Shown one piece after another: positions 36,983-46,090 of a stretch of DNA of 64,000 nt. The stretch lies in NCBI RefSeq assembly GCF_002387895.1, contig NZ_DGLI01000025.1, forward strand, positions 1 to 64,000, given 5' to 3'. This DNA comes from Clostridium sp. UBA4548. Its GTDB lineage: Bacteria > Bacillota > Clostridia > Clostridiales > Clostridiaceae. The translations under genes and the position numbers were made by a program. The notes under the pieces were generated by a model. It made no database searches. It worked only from the letters and a program-made list of their open reading frames with translations, and had not been told where the DNA came from. The number at the start of each line of letters is the position of its first letter. The stretch's first letter is position 1.

Positions 36983-37621
36983 ATGGAAAAATTGGCTATT
37001 TTTGACATAGATTTTACTTTAACCAAAAAGGAAACTTCAATAGAATTATATAAGTATATGCTAAAGAAAGATCCAAAACTTATTAAACACCTTCCTAAGC
37101 ATTTAATAACTTTACTTCTTTACGGAATGAAATTTTATGATGAAAAGAAAAGCAAGGAAGCATTTTTAAGATTTTTGGATGGGGTTGAAGAAAAAGAAGT
37201 TCAAAGAATTGTTAAGGATTTTTATAGAGAAAAATTAAGCACAATTATTTATGAAGATGCCATTAAAATGATAAAGAAGCTAAAAAATGAAGGATATAAA
37301 ATATATTTAATTTCTGCTTCAGGAGAATTTTATTTAAATGAACTCTATAACATAAAAGAAGTGGATAAGATAATTGGAACAAGATTTAAAGTTGAAAATG
37401 GTGTATTTAAATCTCTTATGGAAGGTGCTAATTGCAAAGGTGAAGAAAAAATTAAAAGGTTAATGGAAGAACTAAAAAAAGACAATGTAGAAGTTGATTT
37501 TAAAAGTTCCTACATGTTCTCTGATTCCTTAGCGGACTTGCCACTATTAAATTTAGTTGGAAAAGGTTACTTAATTAACTATAAAGGAAAACATGATTTA
37601 GAAATATTAAGATGGAAATAG
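36983..37621 (+). CDS. HAD-superfamily IB (PSPase-like) phosphatase
   Basis: A 212-residue haloacid-dehalogenase-fold phosphatase. Motif I is FDIDFTLT (nucleophile Asp8), motif II ISAS (about 112) and motif IV FSDSLADLPLL (about 177), as in phosphoserine-phosphatase-like subfamily IB enzymes. A helical cap segment lies between motifs I and II (about 20-100). The substrate cannot be deduced. The start is preceded by AAAGGTGG 13 bases upstream. It stands 48 bases before an aminotransferase gene in the same direction, so the two may be co-transcribed. Confidence 0.82.
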   Translation: MEKLAIFDIDFTLTKKETSIELYKYMLKKDPKLIKHLPKHLITLLLYGMKFYDEKKSKEAFLRFLDGVEEKEVQRIVKDFYREKLSTIIYEDAIKMIKKLKNEGYKIYLISASGEFYLNELYNIKEVDKIIGTRFKVENGVFKSLMEGANCKGEEKIKRLMEELKKDNVEVDFKSSYMFSDSLADLPLLNLVGKGYLINYKGKHDLEILRWK

Positions 37622-37669
37622 CAATGCATTTATAACATATATATGATGATTTAAAAAGGAAGTGCAATT

Positions 37670-38491
37670 ATGAGTGAATGTATAAGTAAAGTGTTTATTT
37701 ATAATGGAGAGGTAATGCCTGTTGATGAATTTGAAACTCTATATCCTAAATCTGAAAAACTTTTATATGAAGTAATCAGGATTATTCATGGAAAACCGCT
37801 GTTTTTAAAGGAACACTTAGAAAGACTTAAAAACTCTATTGACTTTTCAGGAGTTAAAGGAGATTTTCTCGAGAAGGACATAAGACAGAATATTCTAAAG
37901 TTAATTGAAGAAAACTCCATAGAACAAGGAAATATAAAATTAATATTAGATGAGAACAATACCTTGATTTATTCTGTTAAACACAGCTACCCAAGTGAAG
38001 AAATGTATGGTACTGGAGTTAAAACTATACTTTATTTCGGTGAGCGAGAAAATCCAAATGCTAAAGTTATAAACAAAAGTTTCAGGCAAGTAATAGATGA
38101 AAAGTTGAAAGAAACTAATAGTTATGAAGCTATCCTTGTGAATAAGGATGGGTATATAACTGAAGGAAGCAAAAGCAATATTTTTATGATAAGAGAAAAT
38201 CATGTTTTCACTGCACCGATAAAGGCAGTTCTTCCAGGGATCACAAGAGAAATGATAATTAAGGCTTGCGAAAGCATTGGATTAGTTGTTATAGAGAAAA
38301 ATATACACTATAAGGATTTAATAGAATTAGATGGTTTATTTTTATCAGGTACATCTCCAAAGGTATTGCCAATAAATGAAGTTCAAGGGGAGAAATTTAA
38401 TTCCGCTAATAATAAGGCTATAAGAAAAATAATGCATAAATTTCATGAGTTAATCTTAGAAGACTTAATTGAATTTAATAAGTTTTTATAA
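37670..38491 (+). CDS. Class IV aminotransferase (PabC/IlvE-like)
   Basis: A 273-residue PLP enzyme of fold type IV. The N-terminal 'VFIYNGEVMPVDEFE' replaces the usual 'N-G' start, an Arg lies in HLERLKNS, the PLP lysine is probably in AKVINKSFRQ (about 143), and EGSKSNIFMI (about 166) and LPGITREMIIKA (about 184) match the family's cofactor-binding motifs. This fits 4-amino-4-deoxychorismate lyase or a branched-chain/D-amino acid transaminase; sequence alone does not choose. The start follows AAAGGAAGTGCAATT. Confidence 0.78.
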   Translation: MSECISKVFIYNGEVMPVDEFETLYPKSEKLLYEVIRIIHGKPLFLKEHLERLKNSIDFSGVKGDFLEKDIRQNILKLIEENSIEQGNIKLILDENNTLIYSVKHSYPSEEMYGTGVKTILYFGERENPNAKVINKSFRQVIDEKLKETNSYEAILVNKDGYITEGSKSNIFMIRENHVFTAPIKAVLPGITREMIIKACESIGLVVIEKNIHYKDLIELDGLFLSGTSPKVLPINEVQGEKFNSANNKAIRKIMHKFHELILEDLIEFNKFL

Positions 38492-38497
38492 AAAACG

Positions 38498-38524
38498 TAA
38501 AGTAGAGATGAAAATTGACGATAA
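38498..38524 (+). promoter_or_regulatory. Sigma-28 type promoter of the fapA-che-fli unit
   Basis: TAAA (38498-38501), exactly 15 bases and GACGATAA (38517-38524), matching seven of eight positions of the -10 consensus GCCGATAA. The site overlaps a sigma-A type promoter. Confidence 0.65.
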
Positions 38525-38543
38525 TTATATATATAAGTATAAT
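38515..38543 (+). promoter_or_regulatory. Sigma-A promoter overlapping the sigma-28 site
   Basis: TTGACG (38515-38520), 17 bases and TATAAT (38538-38543), near-consensus. Its -35 shares bases with the sigma-28 -10 octamer, so the two polymerase forms could not bind together. The leader to fapA is about 140 bases. Confidence 0.7.
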
Positions 38544-38689
38544 TATGGAAGTTTACTGTGTTTAAATACATAACTTTTTAAAGAGAAAGTATGGTTATAT
38601 ATTAAATTATGTAAATTAATTTCATTTAGTCTGATAATTTATTTTTGCTTTATGATTCATGAAATATATTTTAGGAGGGATCATGGGTA

Positions 38690-40693
38690 ATGGGGTATGA
38701 TTTTCAAGGTAAAAATTTAGAAGATTGTTTAGAACAAGCTAGTAATCAGTTGGGGATACCTAGAAATGAATTGAACTATAAAGTTATTAATGATAAAAAG
38801 AGTATTTTCAAAAGATCTTTCAGCATTACTGTGTATGTTGAATTAGAAGAAGATAAAGATACATATTACAGTATTGAAGAAACTTTAGAAGAAAAAAAAG
38901 ATGAAGTCCAAGAAGAAGATACTAATGTATTTGAAAGTGGAGTTGGAACTGTTGCAGTACAGGGGGGGCAACTTATAATAAAGGATGCTGATGCTGATTC
39001 TACAGTGGAAAAACCAACGGTTTTGAAGGGGAAAGGTGTTAATTTAAGAGTAGATGGTAATGATGTTGCAGGTAGGGTTCCGGTAACAAACAAAAGTGAA
39101 ATTGAAATAGAATTTGAAAATCAACAAGGAAAACGTGAAATAAATATCTCAATATCAGAAGATAAAATGGAGTGTTATATTTCTTTGAAATATACTCCAG
39201 AAAGAATTTATGGACTTCAGGATGTTAAAGAAAATACAAAAATAGTGTTAAATTCAGTACTCATTAAGGAGAAGTATCCGCCATTATATAATGAGGATGA
39301 CATTATTACTGTATTGAAAAGTAAAGGTGTTAATTATGGGTATTGCTCAGATAATATAAAAGCTTGCAGTAACTCAAAAGATGTAGATAATGTGCTAGTT
39401 GCTAAGGGAAAACCATCAATACCAGCAAAAGATGATGTTGTTGAGATTTGTTTTAAGCAACATGCTACTAATGAGTTTGACTTAGATGAGTCCGGAAATG
39501 TAGATTTTAAATCTATTGGAAATATATCGAGTGTAAAAAAAGGTGATTGTCTTTGTAAAAAAAGCATTGGACACGATGGTATTCCTGGCATGAATGTTTT
39601 TGGACAAGTTATTCCTAGCAAAAAAAGAAAAATTAAGGATATAGTTGCTAAAGAGGGGTGTGAGCTAGTAGATAATAATGTCATCATAGCTACTATGGAT
39701 GGTAAGCCACAGGTTAAAGGAAATCTCTTTTCAGTACACAATGTCCATAAAATAATGAGTGATGTAGATATCAAAACAGGTAACATTCATTTTATTGGTG
39801 ATGTTATAGTTTACGGCGATGTTAAAGAGGGAATGAATATTGAAGCAGGAAATTCTTTGTTTATTAATTCTAATGTATTCAGAGCTGTTTTAAAGGCTGG
39901 AAGTGATGTTGAAGTGAAGGGAAATATAATTTCATCTTCTATAGTTGCAGGAAGCGGTTATGTTGAGGTACTTAAGTATAGCGAATCATTAAAAGCTTTA
40001 GCTAATACTTTGCATGAATTTAGTAATATTATTCACCAGGTTAAACATAATAAATTCGCAACGCAAAATATATCAGATAGTTCTTTAATGAAAAATATAG
40101 TAGATAGTAAGTTTAGAACGTTTAAAAATGATGTTAACACAACTTTAAAATATATGTATATTTTAAAGGACACACAAAACAAAGCTTTCAGAATGATAAG
40201 TGAAAAATTATCAGATGCTTATTTCACAAGGATTAATGATTATAAGGAAATAAAACACATTGAAGAATTAATTAATGAAAAATTAGAGGCAATGAGTGGT
40301 TATGGTGAAGTTTTGTCTAACATAATTCTCAATTATGCACAAGATTCAAATATTGAATGTTCAGGTGACGTAATAATTACTGGTAAAGGTGTATACAAGT
40401 CTTGTATAACATCTATGAATGAACTTATATTTTCGGGAAATGAAAATAGTACTGCAAGGGGTGGTATGCTAAGAGCAAAAGAGAAAATTGAAGCAAAGAT
40501 AGTAGGGGCACCTACAGGTGTTGGCACTACACTTGCAGTATCGAAAGAAGGACATGTATATTGTAGTATTGCTCACTTAAATACAAAAATTATAATTGGA
40601 GAAAAAGAAACAGTATTAGATGAATCCTATAGAAATTTACATGCATACTTAAATAAGGATTCTGAATTAGTGGTTGATAAATTTAAATTATAG
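38690..40693 (+). CDS. fapA: Flagellar assembly protein A-type (DUF342/FapA) protein
   Basis: A 667-residue DUF342 protein. Residues 1-52 resemble a Jag_N domain (YDFQGKNLEDCLEQASNQLGI), also found at the start of RNA-binding Jag/KhpB and of clostridial FapA-like proteins. A repetitive polymer-forming middle (about 340-420, GDVIVYGDVKEGMNI) suggests a parallel beta structure, followed by a coiled-coil region (about 430-540) and a second beta-rich part. Some family members act in flagellar positioning or assembly. It heads the chemotaxis operon with only 12 bases before cheW. The ATG at 38690 is used; one at 38683 is out of frame. Confidence 0.82.
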   Translation: MGYDFQGKNLEDCLEQASNQLGIPRNELNYKVINDKKSIFKRSFSITVYVELEEDKDTYYSIEETLEEKKDEVQEEDTNVFESGVGTVAVQGGQLIIKDADADSTVEKPTVLKGKGVNLRVDGNDVAGRVPVTNKSEIEIEFENQQGKREINISISEDKMECYISLKYTPERIYGLQDVKENTKIVLNSVLIKEKYPPLYNEDDIITVLKSKGVNYGYCSDNIKACSNSKDVDNVLVAKGKPSIPAKDDVVEICFKQHATNEFDLDESGNVDFKSIGNISSVKKGDCLCKKSIGHDGIPGMNVFGQVIPSKKRKIKDIVAKEGCELVDNNVIIATMDGKPQVKGNLFSVHNVHKIMSDVDIKTGNIHFIGDVIVYGDVKEGMNIEAGNSLFINSNVFRAVLKAGSDVEVKGNIISSSIVAGSGYVEVLKYSESLKALANTLHEFSNIIHQVKHNKFATQNISDSSLMKNIVDSKFRTFKNDVNTTLKYMYILKDTQNKAFRMISEKLSDAYFTRINDYKEIKHIEELINEKLEAMSGYGEVLSNIILNYAQDSNIECSGDVIITGKGVYKSCITSMNELIFSGNENSTARGGMLRAKEKIEAKIVGAPTGVGTTLAVSKEGHVYCSIAHLNTKIIIGEKETVLDESYRNLHAYLNKDSELVVDKFKL

Positions 40694-40705
40694 GGGGGAC
40701 ATAAC

Positions 40706-41155
40706 GTGGCTAAAGAATTAAAGCTACTTGTATTTAACATAGGTGAACAATTTTTTGCAGGAGACATCATGGAAATTGAAAGAATTCTCACTTATGAACC
40801 ACCAACAAAACTTCCAGATTCACCTGAGTTTTTAGAAGGAGTTATTAATTACGAGGGTAGCATACTTCCAATAATTAGTTTGGCTAGAAGATTTAATGTA
40901 AGCCCTAACTCTAATAGTGATATAAAGAAAAACTGCATTATTGTAACTAGGTATAATAAAAAGACTATAGGTATAATTGTAGATGCAGTAAATGAAGTGA
41001 AGTCCACTGTAGAAGACGCCATTGAAGAAGCTCCGGAGATATCTTCTAGCATCTCAAAGAGATATATAAAGGGTTTAGTAAAAGCAGAAGATAAAATTAT
41101 TATATTACTACAGCTAAGCAATGTATTATCAGATGAAGAAAAAGAAAGTATTTAA
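40706..41155 (+). CDS. cheW: Chemotaxis coupling protein CheW (first copy)
   Basis: A 149-residue single CheW domain linking chemoreceptors to CheA. It has the typical 'LKLLVFNIGEQFFAGDIMEIERI' opening and 'PEFLEGVINYEGSILPIISLARRF' core. It starts with GTG after TAGGGGGGACATAAC. A second, distinct CheW is encoded at 47075; the two are clearly diverged and may serve different receptor complexes. Confidence 0.92.
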   Translation: MAKELKLLVFNIGEQFFAGDIMEIERILTYEPPTKLPDSPEFLEGVINYEGSILPIISLARRFNVSPNSNSDIKKNCIIVTRYNKKTIGIIVDAVNEVKSTVEDAIEEAPEISSSISKRYIKGLVKAEDKIIILLQLSNVLSDEEKESI

Positions 41156-41170
41156 GAACTTGGTGAAAGT

Positions 41171-41659
41171 ATGGATTATATGGAAATAAAAGTAGGAATT
41201 GCAGACTTAAAAGTAGCTAGGGCTCCTGACCGCCTAATAACAATAGGGTTAGGTTCTTGTGTAGGAATAGTTCTATTTGATAGAACCTCAGGAATTGGTG
41301 GGTTAGCACATATCATGTTGCCAGATAGTAAGAAGTTCTCGAAAGTAATTAATGATATAAAATTTGCAGATTTAGCTATACCTATTCTTGTAAATAAGAT
41401 GAAGGAAATGGGAGCAAATGCAAGAAATTTGAGAGCGAAAATTGCTGGTGGTGCTTCTATGTTTAATTTCTCAGATAGTAAGATAAATATGGACATAGGT
41501 GAAAGAAATAGTAAGGCTGTTAAAGAAATTTTGGGATTTTTTAGTATACCGTTAGAAAGTGAAGATGTTGGTGGAACAAAAGGAAGAACGATTACCTTTG
41601 ATACCATGACTGGTGCACTATATGTGAGAACCGTAGGTGAGGGAACAAAAACAATATAA
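41171..41659 (+). CDS. cheD: Chemoreceptor glutamine deamidase CheD
   Basis: A 162-residue deamidase that converts receptor glutamines to glutamates and, in Bacillus, is regulated by CheC-bound CheY-P. The catalytic Cys is in GLGSCVGIVLFD (about residue 30) and the His in GGLAHIMLP (about 47), with the conserved KIAGGASMF stretch near 91. The start follows TGGTGAAAGT. It lies 15 bases after cheW. Confidence 0.93.
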   Translation: MDYMEIKVGIADLKVARAPDRLITIGLGSCVGIVLFDRTSGIGGLAHIMLPDSKKFSKVINDIKFADLAIPILVNKMKEMGANARNLRAKIAGGASMFNFSDSKINMDIGERNSKAVKEILGFFSIPLESEDVGGTKGRTITFDTMTGALYVRTVGEGTKTI

Positions 41660-41682
41660 TTTACACTAAATGGAGTGATTAT

Positions 41683-42834
41683 ATGATTAATAAAATTACA
41701 GTAATGGTTGCAGATGATTCAGCATTGATGAGAAGAATGATTTCTGATATGGTTAACATGGAAAATGATATGGAAGTCATTGATATTGCAAGAGATGGTG
41801 AGGAATTATTAAATAAACTAAGAATTAGAGTTCCTGATATAGTAACCCTTGATGTAGAGATGCCAAGACTTAATGGCATTGGAGCATTAAAAAAAATTAT
41901 TGAGGCTAAAATTCCAGTAAAGGTAATTATGCTTAGTAGCCTAACAAAGGATGGAGCTGAGATTACGATTGAGTCTCTCCAAACAGGGGCTGTAGATTTT
42001 GTTCAAAAACCAGGTGGTTCTATATCTTTAGATATAAATAAGGTAAGAGAAGAATTAATAAGTAAAATAAGAATAGCTAAAGGTGTAAGAAAAACTGCTG
42101 GTGGAACAAATATTCCATCAAAATCCCAAGATGGTGCTAAACCACTAGGAAACTCAAGAAAAAAGATTGGTGAAGATCCAGTAATCTCTCGTAAATTTAA
42201 AAGTGAGACTTACAATGATTTTGCCAATAGCACAAATAAAAAGAAAACTATTAGCAAAGTCATTGGGAAGGTTGAGGCTGTGGTAATTGGAGCTTCTACA
42301 GGAGGACCCAAAGCGCTTTATGAAGTAATTACAAAACTTCCGGAAAATCTTGGGGTACCTGTGCTCGTTGTTCAGCATATGCCAGTAGGGTTCACTAAAG
42401 CATTTGCAGAAAGACTTGATAAGTTTAGTAAGTTGAAAGTTCTTGAAGCTACTCATGGACTAAAGGTTGAAAAAAATATAATATATGTAGCACCAGGCGG
42501 AAGTCATATGGAAGTTGCAGATGATAAAACTATAAGACTTACACAAGAACCAGCAATATGGGGAGTAAGGCCAGCTGTAGATAAGTTGTTTATTTCTGCA
42601 GCAAAAGTTTTTAATGGGAAACTTCTTGGAGTAGTGCTTACTGGAATGGGCAAAGATGGATCAAATGGTGTGGTGGAAATTAAAAATCATGGAGGATACA
42701 ATATATCTGAAGATGAATCCACCTGTACAATTTATGGTATGCCAAAGGCTGCTTATGAAACTAACAAGGTTGATGAGGTAATACCTTTATATAATATTAC
42801 CGAAAGAATTGTAAATGTAGTTGTAGAAAGGTAA
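41683..42834 (+). CDS. cheB: Chemotaxis response regulator methylesterase CheB
   Basis: A 383-residue protein with an N-terminal receiver domain (acidic pair Asp11/Asp12, phosphorylation site Asp57 in TLDVEMP, Lys in VQKPGG) and a C-terminal methylesterase (Ser in GASTGGPKAL, His in VVQHMP, Asp in GMGKDGSNG). The linker between them (about 130-190) is Lys/Ser-rich. It removes receptor methyl groups added by CheR, encoded 8 bases downstream. Confidence 0.95.
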   Translation: MINKITVMVADDSALMRRMISDMVNMENDMEVIDIARDGEELLNKLRIRVPDIVTLDVEMPRLNGIGALKKIIEAKIPVKVIMLSSLTKDGAEITIESLQTGAVDFVQKPGGSISLDINKVREELISKIRIAKGVRKTAGGTNIPSKSQDGAKPLGNSRKKIGEDPVISRKFKSETYNDFANSTNKKKTISKVIGKVEAVVIGASTGGPKALYEVITKLPENLGVPVLVVQHMPVGFTKAFAERLDKFSKLKVLEATHGLKVEKNIIYVAPGGSHMEVADDKTIRLTQEPAIWGVRPAVDKLFISAAKVFNGKLLGVVLTGMGKDGSNGVVEIKNHGGYNISEDESTCTIYGMPKAAYETNKVDEVIPLYNITERIVNVVVER

Positions 42835-42842
42835 AGTGAAAT

Positions 42843-43607
42843 ATGGACTTGAAATATTTTGAACAATGGGTATTAAAGGAGTTTAGTATAGATTTATCTG
42901 CATACAAGTCTAATCAGCTACATAGAAGAATATTGACTCTGATGTCAAGAGTTGGAGCGAAGTCAGTAGATGATTATATATCAATGTTAAAAAAAAGTAG
43001 TGAGCAAAGGCAAAAATTCCTTGATTACATCACCATAAATGTTACTGAATTTTACAGAAATCCAGAAATATTTAAAGAGCTAGATAGTTTTATTAAGGGA
43101 AGCTTAAACCATAGTAGACCTTTAAAAATATGGAGTGCCGCTTGTTCAATTGGAGCTGAACCCTATTCAATAGCAATGATGTTAAAAGAAATGTCACCTT
43201 CAGTAAGACATAAAATAATAGCAACTGATATTGACAATACAATATTACAAAGGGCAAAAGAGGGACTGTACATAGAGGTGGATGTCAAAAATGTTCCAGG
43301 TTATCAATTAGATAAGTATTTTATTAAGAAAGATAGTAAATATCTTATCAAAAATGAAATAAAGGAAATGGTTAGTTTCAAAAAGCATGATTTAATATTG
43401 GATAACTATGAATGTAACTTTGATATTATCATTTGCAGAAATGTAGTTATTTATTTTAATAATGAAGTAAAAGAAAAAATGTATGAAAAATTTAGTAATT
43501 CTTTAAATAAAGGTGGATTGTTTTTCATAGGTGCAACTGAGAGCATTTATAATTATAAAAAGTACAATTTTGAAAAGCTTTCAACATTTATCTATAAGAA
43601 GATTTAA
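42843..43607 (+). CDS. cheR: Chemoreceptor methyltransferase CheR
   Basis: A 254-residue SAM-dependent glutamate methyltransferase. The N-terminal helical domain (SNQLHRRILTLMSR...) precedes the Rossmann domain with IWSAACSIGAEPYSIAM (about 97-113) and IICRNVVIYF (about 197). The C-terminal GGLFFIGATESI is typical. The spacing to cheB is only 8 bases, so the two opposing enzymes are made together. Confidence 0.94.
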   Translation: MDLKYFEQWVLKEFSIDLSAYKSNQLHRRILTLMSRVGAKSVDDYISMLKKSSEQRQKFLDYITINVTEFYRNPEIFKELDSFIKGSLNHSRPLKIWSAACSIGAEPYSIAMMLKEMSPSVRHKIIATDIDNTILQRAKEGLYIEVDVKNVPGYQLDKYFIKKDSKYLIKNEIKEMVSFKKHDLILDNYECNFDIIICRNVVIYFNNEVKEKMYEKFSNSLNKGGLFFIGATESIYNYKKYNFEKLSTFIYKKI

Positions 43608-43618
43608 GGAGGGTCAAA

Positions 43619-46078
43619 ATGGATACTTCTCAATATCTTTCCATGTTCCTTGAAGAATCAAGTGACAATTTACAAACTTTAAATGAATGTCTACTTGCAC
43701 TTGAAAATGAACCGAGAGATATGGAAAAATTAAATGAAATCTTTAGAGTTGCCCATACTATAAAGGGAATGGCAGCAACTATGGGATATAGCAAAATGGC
43801 TGAACTTACTCATAAGATGGAGGACGTGCTTTCTAACTTTAGACAAGGAAAGGTGGAAGTTACTCATAAGGTAGTAACAGTGCTTTTCAAATGCTTAGAC
43901 ACATTAGAAGCTATGGTTGACAGTATAACTCAAGGTGAAGATGGTGATATAGCTATAGAAGAGATTGTTAGTCATTTAGAGGGGGTAGCAAATGGAACTG
44001 AGGATGGAATAGAAATCTCTGTGGTAAAAGAGAATGTGATTGAAGATGTTATAGTTGATGGTACATCAGGGCTATATGGAATAGAGTTAAATGAGTATGA
44101 ACTGAATATTATAAAACAAGCGAAACACTCGAATACTAATGCTTATCATATCCATATTACCTTAGATAAGGGAACAATTTTAAAATCTGCAAGAACTTTT
44201 GTGTTATTCCAGACTCTCGAAAAAAATGGAGAAATAATAAAATCTCTTCCAACTCTTGAAGATCTGGAAACAGAAAACTTTGACTTAGATATAGATTTAA
44301 TTTATTTGTCTTCAAAAACTCTTTTAGAAATAGAGAAAGATATAAAAGGAATATCTGAAATAGATAAGGTGCAGATTTTTTCTCTAAATAATGATTCTAA
44401 GATTCAAGAAAATAGTGAAGAAGTTCAAATAGAGTTAAATGAATATGAACTGAATATTCTAAAACAAGCAAAACATTCAGATGTTAGTGCTTATCATATT
44501 CATATTACCTTAGATGAAGGAACAATTTTGAAATCTGCAAGAACTTTTGTTTTATTCCAAGCATTAGAGCAAAATGGGGAAATAATAAAATCAATTCCAG
44601 CTCTTGAAGATTTGGAAGCAGAAAACTTTGATTTAGATATAGATTTGATTTATTTGTCTTCTAAAACACTTAAAGAGATTGAAAAAGGGATAAGAGGTAT
44701 ATCAGAAATAAGTATAGTTCAGGTCTTTTCGCTAAATGATAGTTTTATGACTATAGGAAGTAAAGCGGAAGGTATATCAGCTTCAGAATGCGCTGCTTCT
44801 GTGGACGAATTAAGTTCGAAAGAAATAATAAAAGAAAAAGGCTCACAACCTAAAGCTGAAAAAAAAGATTTAGTAAAAGAAAAAAATAAAAACAAGCCAG
44901 TTGAACAGGTATCACAAAATGGACAAGATAAGAAGGTTAAGGCAAAAGGTATTGGTCAGTCTGTCAGGGTTGATTTAGATAGATTGGATAAGTTTATGAA
45001 TATGGTTTCTGAGTTAGTAATTCATAGAACTAGATTAGAACAGATTAGTTCGAACCATAAAATAGCAGAACTTAACGAAACTTTAGAGCAGGTGGCTAGA
45101 ACTACTACAGATTTACAAGATTTGGTGATGAAGATAAGAATGTTACCTTTGGATGTCGTATTTAATAGATTTCCAAGGATGATTAGAGACTTATCATTAG
45201 AACTAGGAAAAGAAATTGAGTTAGTAATTCAGGGTCAGGATACAGAGTTAGATAGAACAGTTATAGAAGAGATTGGAGAACCATTAATCCATCTTTTAAG
45301 AAATGCTGCAGACCATGGTATTGAAACTGTTGAGGAAAGAAAAGCAAAAGGTAAAGAATCAGTAGGTAAAATTAAATTAATTGCTTATTCAGAAGGAACA
45401 AAAGCTGTAATTAAAGTAGAAGACGATGGCAAGGGTTTAGATATTAGCAAGATTAAGGCTAAGGCTGAAAAAAATGGGATAAGTACTGAGGGTATGAGTG
45501 AAGCAGATATCAAAAACTTAATTTTTGCTCAAGGATTTAGTACTAATGAAGTAGTTACTGACATTTCAGGTAGAGGAGTTGGAATGGATGTTGTAAAGAC
45601 AAAAATCTCTTCTCTAGGTGGAACAGTAGATGCCATAAGTGAAATGGGAAAAGGTACAAGTTTTATAATAAGATTACCTTTGACACTTCAAATAATTCAA
45701 GCTTTGTTAGTTAAAGTGGGAACAGAAACCATGGCTATTTCTTTAGGCTTTATTGATAGAGTAATAGAGTATAAAGAAGAAAATATAAGAAAAAGTAATA
45801 ACAAAGAAGTTGTTTTATACAATGGTAATGTAATTAGCGTTATTAGAGTTAATAACAAGCTAAATATTGATTCTGTGGATCAAGGCAAAAAATATATAAT
45901 TCTTGTTAAAGTTGGAGAACGTGAAATGGGTCTGGTAGTTGATTCATTACTTGGGCAACAAGAAATTGTTATAAAACCTTTTGGTAAAACTCTTAAATCA
46001 ACTAAGGAATATATAGGTGCTACAATCTTAGGAGATGGATTAGTTACTTTAATTCTTGATGTAGCTGCACTAATTTAG
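43619..46078 (+). CDS. cheA: Chemotaxis histidine kinase CheA with duplicated P2-like domain
   Basis: An 819-residue CheA. P1 (HPt) carries the phospho-accepting His46 in VAHTIKGMAA. Two successive P2-like CheY-binding domains follow, residues about 155-257 and 271-373, both beginning IELNEYELNI and containing 'YHIHITLD.GTILKSARTFVLFQ'. After a Lys/Glu-rich linker (about 375-440) come the dimerisation domain (RVDLDRLDKFMNMVSELV), the ATPase boxes (LIHLLRNAADHGIE, VEDDGKGLD, GRGVGMDVV) and the CheW-like P5. Only one P2 is usual, so this is about 115 residues longer than expected. The start follows TAAGGAGGGTCAAA. Confidence 0.94.
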   Translation: MDTSQYLSMFLEESSDNLQTLNECLLALENEPRDMEKLNEIFRVAHTIKGMAATMGYSKMAELTHKMEDVLSNFRQGKVEVTHKVVTVLFKCLDTLEAMVDSITQGEDGDIAIEEIVSHLEGVANGTEDGIEISVVKENVIEDVIVDGTSGLYGIELNEYELNIIKQAKHSNTNAYHIHITLDKGTILKSARTFVLFQTLEKNGEIIKSLPTLEDLETENFDLDIDLIYLSSKTLLEIEKDIKGISEIDKVQIFSLNNDSKIQENSEEVQIELNEYELNILKQAKHSDVSAYHIHITLDEGTILKSARTFVLFQALEQNGEIIKSIPALEDLEAENFDLDIDLIYLSSKTLKEIEKGIRGISEISIVQVFSLNDSFMTIGSKAEGISASECAASVDELSSKEIIKEKGSQPKAEKKDLVKEKNKNKPVEQVSQNGQDKKVKAKGIGQSVRVDLDRLDKFMNMVSELVIHRTRLEQISSNHKIAELNETLEQVARTTTDLQDLVMKIRMLPLDVVFNRFPRMIRDLSLELGKEIELVIQGQDTELDRTVIEEIGEPLIHLLRNAADHGIETVEERKAKGKESVGKIKLIAYSEGTKAVIKVEDDGKGLDISKIKAKAEKNGISTEGMSEADIKNLIFAQGFSTNEVVTDISGRGVGMDVVKTKISSLGGTVDAISEMGKGTSFIIRLPLTLQIIQALLVKVGTETMAISLGFIDRVIEYKEENIRKSNNKEVVLYNGNVISVIRVNNKLNIDSVDQGKKYIILVKVGEREMGLVVDSLLGQQEIVIKPFGKTLKSTKEYIGATILGDGLVTLILDVAALI
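44081..44740 (+). repeat. Tandem duplication of the CheA P2-coding segment
   Basis: Two in-frame copies, roughly 44081-44391 and 44429-44740 (offset 348 bases), are highly similar at the DNA level as well as in protein. This indicates a fairly recent in-frame duplication within cheA. Confidence 0.85.
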
Positions 46079-46090
46079 GGGGGTGTGGCA

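Noticed and set aside
38683..38700. ATG closer to the AGGAGGG site before fapA
   Set aside because: It is out of frame and reaches a stop within six codons; the ATG at 38690 gives the Jag_N-like N terminus.
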